DNA from: an uncultured Oscillospiraceae bacterium
GTDB lineage: Bacteria; Bacillota; Clostridia; Oscillospirales; Oscillospiraceae
Assembly (NCBI GenBank): GCA_947581795.1
Contig: CANPVS010000017.1
Location: 1 to 47,465, forward strand
DNA: 47,465 nt
Direction: 5' to 3'
Shown here: positions 44,937 through 47,465 of the stretch, one piece after another
How positions within the stretch are numbered: position 1 is the stretch's first letter
How the letters are laid out: each line of letters begins with the position of its first letter
The notes under the pieces: model-generated
The model's input: the letters and a program-made list of their open reading frames with translations, nothing else
The model's database searches: none
Told to the model about the DNA's origin: nothing
Made by a program: the position numbers and the translations under genes

Positions 44937-47465
44937 ATGCTTAAAAAGACGATGGACGGCAACGAGGCCGCCGCCTACGCCAGCTACGCCTTTACGGAGG
45001 TCGCGACGATCTATCCCATCACGCCGTCCAGCCCCATGGCGGAGCACGTAGACGCCTGGGCCGCCAACGGGAAGCTGAATATGTTCGGCCAGCCGGTCCG
45101 GCTCATGGAGATGCAGAGCGAGGCGGGCGCCTGCGGCGCCATGCACGGCTCTCTGGAGGCCGGCGCCCTGTCCACCAGCTACACCGCCTCCCAGGGGCTG
45201 ATGCTGATGATACCCCCGCTGTACCGCATCGCGGGACAGCTTTTGCCCGGCGTGATCCACGTGGCGGCGCGGACCGTGGGCACAAGCGCGTTCTCCATCT
45301 TCGGCGACCACTCGGACGTGATGGCCTGCCGGCAGACGGGCTTCGCCCAGCTTTCCTCCTCCTGCGTGCAGGAGTGCATGGACCTGGCGGCGGTGGCCCA
45401 CCTGTCCGCCGTGAAGGCCCGGGTGCCCTTTATGCACTTCTTCGACGGCTTCCGCACCAGCCACGAGATCCAGAAGATCGACGTGCTGGACTACGAGGAC
45501 CTGCGGAACATGCTGGACATGGACGCTCTGGCCCGGTTTCGGGCCAACGCCCTGAACAGCGAGCATCCCCTCATGCGCTCCACGGTCATCAACCCGGACA
45601 CCGCCTTCCAGCTGCGGGAGGCCGTGAACCCCTACTATGACGCCGTGCCCGGCATCGTGGAGGAGTACATGGCCAAGATGAGCGCCCTCACCGGCCGGGA
45701 CTACAAGCTCTTCAACTACTACGGCGACCCGAACGCGGAGCACGTGGTGGTGGCCATGGGCAGCGTGTCCGGCTGCCTCCAGGAGGTAGTGGACTACCTG
45801 AATAAGCAGGGCCGGAAGGTGGGCTTTTTGCAGGTGCGCCTCTACCGCCCCTTCAGCGCGGACCGCTTCCTGGCGGCGCTGCCCATGAGCTGCCAGGTGG
45901 TCACCGCCCTGGACCGGACCAAGGAGCCGGGCGCCAACGGCGAGCCCCTCTACGAGGACGTGTGCTCCGTGCTCATCCACGGCGGGCGGCACATCAAGGT
46001 CCTGGGCGGCCGCTACGGCCTTTCCAGCAAGGACACCACCCCCGCCCAGATGATCGCCGTGTACGACAACATGGCCGGTGCCCAGCAGGACCACTTCACC
46101 GTGGGCATCAACGACGACCTCACCCACCACTCCCTCCCCATCGGGGAAAACGTGGTCACGGCGGACGCCAGGACCATCTCCTGCAAGTTCTGGGGTCTGG
46201 GCGGCGACGGCACCGTGGGCGCCAACAAGAACTCCATCAAGATCATCGGCGACAACACCGACCAGTACGTGCAGGCCTATTTTGAGTACGACACGAAAAA
46301 GTCCGGCGGCGTCACCAAGAGCCACCTGCGCTTCGGCCACAACCCCATCCTGTCCACCTACTATGTGACCATGGCGGACTTCATCGCCTGCCACAACCAG
46401 AGCTACATCCCCAAGTACGACATCGTCACCGAGCTGAAGCCCGGCGGCACATTCCTTCTGAACTGCAACTGGTCCGCCGCCGACCTGGAGACCCATCTGC
46501 CCAACAAGGTGAAGCGCCTCCTGGCCCAGCGCAAGGCCAAATTCTACACCATCGACGCCACGGACATCGCCGACGATCTGGGCCTGGGAAACCGCACCAA
46601 CACGGTCCTGCAGGCGGCCTTCTTCAAGCTGGCGGGCATCCTGCCCGTGGACCAGGTGGTGGGCTACATGAAGCAGGCCATCGAGAAGACCTACGGCCGC
46701 AAGGGCGAGAAGGTGGTGGCCATGAACTGCGCCGCCGTGGACGCGGGCCTCAAGGGCGTGCACGAGGTGGCCGTCCCCGCCGCCTGGGCGGACCTAAAAG
46801 ACGAGCCCGAGGCCGTGGATACCACGTCCCCCTGGTATATCCGCACGGTCATGCACGCGGTGAACGCCCAGAAAGGCGACGACCTGCCCGTGAGCGTTTT
46901 CGCCGACCGGGCGGACGGCACCGTCCCCCTCGCCACCTCCAAGTACGAGAAGCGGGGCTTCGCCTCCCACGTGGCCAGCTGGGTGCCGGAAAACTGCATC
47001 GGCTGCAACCTGTGCTCCGTCATGTGCCCCCACGCGGCCATCCGTCCCTTCCTGCTCACCGACGCGGAGGCCGAGGCCGCCCCGGCGGGTTACGTCACCA
47101 AGGAGGCCAAGGGCAAGGGCTTTGACGGCCTGCGCTACCGCATCCAGGTGGACCCCCTGGACTGCACCGGCTGCGGCACCTGCGCCGCCTCCTGCCCTGC
47201 GCCCAGGAAGGCCATCGCCATGCAGCCCATCGAGAGCCAGCTCAAAGAGCAGCCCAACTGGGACTACAGCCTGGCCCTGGCCCCCAAGAAGAACCCCATG
47301 GACAAATTCACCGTCAAGGGCAGCCAGTACGAGCAGCCCCTGCTGGAGTTCTCCGGGGCCTGCGCCGGCTGCGGCGAGACGCCCTATATGAAGATGATGA
47401 CCCAGCTGTTCGGCGAGCGGATGGTGGTGGCCAACGCCACGGGCTGCACCCAGGCCTGGGGCTTC
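44937..47465 (+). CDS. nifJ: Pyruvate:ferredoxin (flavodoxin) oxidoreductase, single-chain, partial
   Basis: This enzyme converts pyruvate and CoA to acetyl-CoA, CO2 and reduced ferredoxin, the central step of anaerobic carbon flow. The window holds the first 843 codons of an expected ~1170-1180; the frame is still open at the right edge. The start ATG 44937 follows AAGGAG. In order: the pyrimidine-binding domain with YPITPSSPMAEHVDAW, the transketolase C-terminal-like domain II, the gamma-like domain (WGLGGDGTVGANKNSIKII), an EKR segment, two 4Fe-4S motifs (CIGCNLCSVMCP and CTGCGTCAASCP), then the start of the TPP domain at ACAGCGETPY with its cluster cysteines. It is the only gene visible in its transcript. 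Confidence 0.97.
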   Translation, partial: MLKKTMDGNEAAAYASYAFTEVATIYPITPSSPMAEHVDAWAANGKLNMFGQPVRLMEMQSEAGACGAMHGSLEAGALSTSYTASQGLMLMIPPLYRIAGQLLPGVIHVAARTVGTSAFSIFGDHSDVMACRQTGFAQLSSSCVQECMDLAAVAHLSAVKARVPFMHFFDGFRTSHEIQKIDVLDYEDLRNMLDMDALARFRANALNSEHPLMRSTVINPDTAFQLREAVNPYYDAVPGIVEEYMAKMSALTGRDYKLFNYYGDPNAEHVVVAMGSVSGCLQEVVDYLNKQGRKVGFLQVRLYRPFSADRFLAALPMSCQVVTALDRTKEPGANGEPLYEDVCSVLIHGGRHIKVLGGRYGLSSKDTTPAQMIAVYDNMAGAQQDHFTVGINDDLTHHSLPIGENVVTADARTISCKFWGLGGDGTVGANKNSIKIIGDNTDQYVQAYFEYDTKKSGGVTKSHLRFGHNPILSTYYVTMADFIACHNQSYIPKYDIVTELKPGGTFLLNCNWSAADLETHLPNKVKRLLAQRKAKFYTIDATDIADDLGLGNRTNTVLQAAFFKLAGILPVDQVVGYMKQAIEKTYGRKGEKVVAMNCAAVDAGLKGVHEVAVPAAWADLKDEPEAVDTTSPWYIRTVMHAVNAQKGDDLPVSVFADRADGTVPLATSKYEKRGFASHVASWVPENCIGCNLCSVMCPHAAIRPFLLTDAEAEAAPAGYVTKEAKGKGFDGLRYRIQVDPLDCTGCGTCAASCPAPRKAIAMQPIESQLKEQPNWDYSLALAPKKNPMDKFTVKGSQYEQPLLEFSGACAGCGETPYMKMMTQLFGERMVVANATGCTQAWGF

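Overview
The window looks like chromosomal DNA from a GC-rich, spore-forming, anaerobic Clostridia bacterium, most likely an Oscillospirales gut lineage. The signs are: a PolC-type replicase; the Gram-positive pyrH-frr-uppS-dxr-rseP-ispG-polC gene order; the sporulation pair spoIIGA-sigE; pyruvate:ferredoxin oxidoreductase; a TM1266-type protein linked to [FeFe] hydrogenases; class I (Fe-S) fumarase; and AGGAGG-type ribosome binding sites in GC-rich DNA. The genus is inferred, not shown. No tRNA, rRNA, CRISPR array, prophage or transposase was seen.

Layout. 1-6.9 kb is a carbohydrate locus: the tail of a sulfatase, a GntR-LacI (AraR-type) regulator, then on the minus strand an N-acetylhexosamine 1-kinase (nahK), an AraC regulator with a PocR sensor, and a sugar ABC importer (binding protein plus two permeases). 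Together these suggest uptake and use of host-type, possibly sulfated, amino-sugar glycans. 7.0-13.4 kb is a plus-strand operon pyrG-glmS-purB-purA from a near-consensus promoter. 13.5-16.9 kb carries nadE, both halves of Fe-S fumarase and a malic enzyme. 17.0-19.0 kb encodes a surface protein with a long Pro/Thr stalk. 19.1-28.5 kb is the minus-strand pyrH-frr-uppS-dxr-rseP-ispG-polC operon, which lacks the usual cdsA.

28.7-30.2 kb is spoIIGA-sigE. 30.4-32.5 kb is an LTA-synthase-like membrane sulfatase. 32.6-35.1 kb is dus, an ECF sigma factor and its zinc-finger anti-sigma. 35.3-37.0 kb is a YtrA-type GntR regulator with a membrane protein, behind a promoter covered by a clear palindromic operator. 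37.1-39.9 kb is a TM1266-type regulator plus an NMT1/THI5-like ABC transporter, behind a strong promoter and a structured 114-nt leader. 40-42.9 kb holds a phosphopantetheinyl transferase, a membrane transglutaminase-like protein and an NYN-domain protein. 43.1-44.7 kb is a membrane-anchored parvulin-type foldase, and 44.9 kb to the end is pyruvate:ferredoxin oxidoreductase, cut by the window edge.

The most unusual non-coding material is two families of nested palindromic repeats. Family A (three copies of 114-118 bp, at 13.4, 30.2 and 35.2 kb) has two self-complementary ends that are also complementary to each other, with variable inner hairpins. Family B (15.0 and 27.7 kb) fills gaps inside operons; one copy supplies the pyrH stop codon and the other carries an 88-bp nested insertion. 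The structured leader at 37.15 kb is the best candidate for an unrecognised RNA regulator. No tools were run: family names rest on motifs read by eye.
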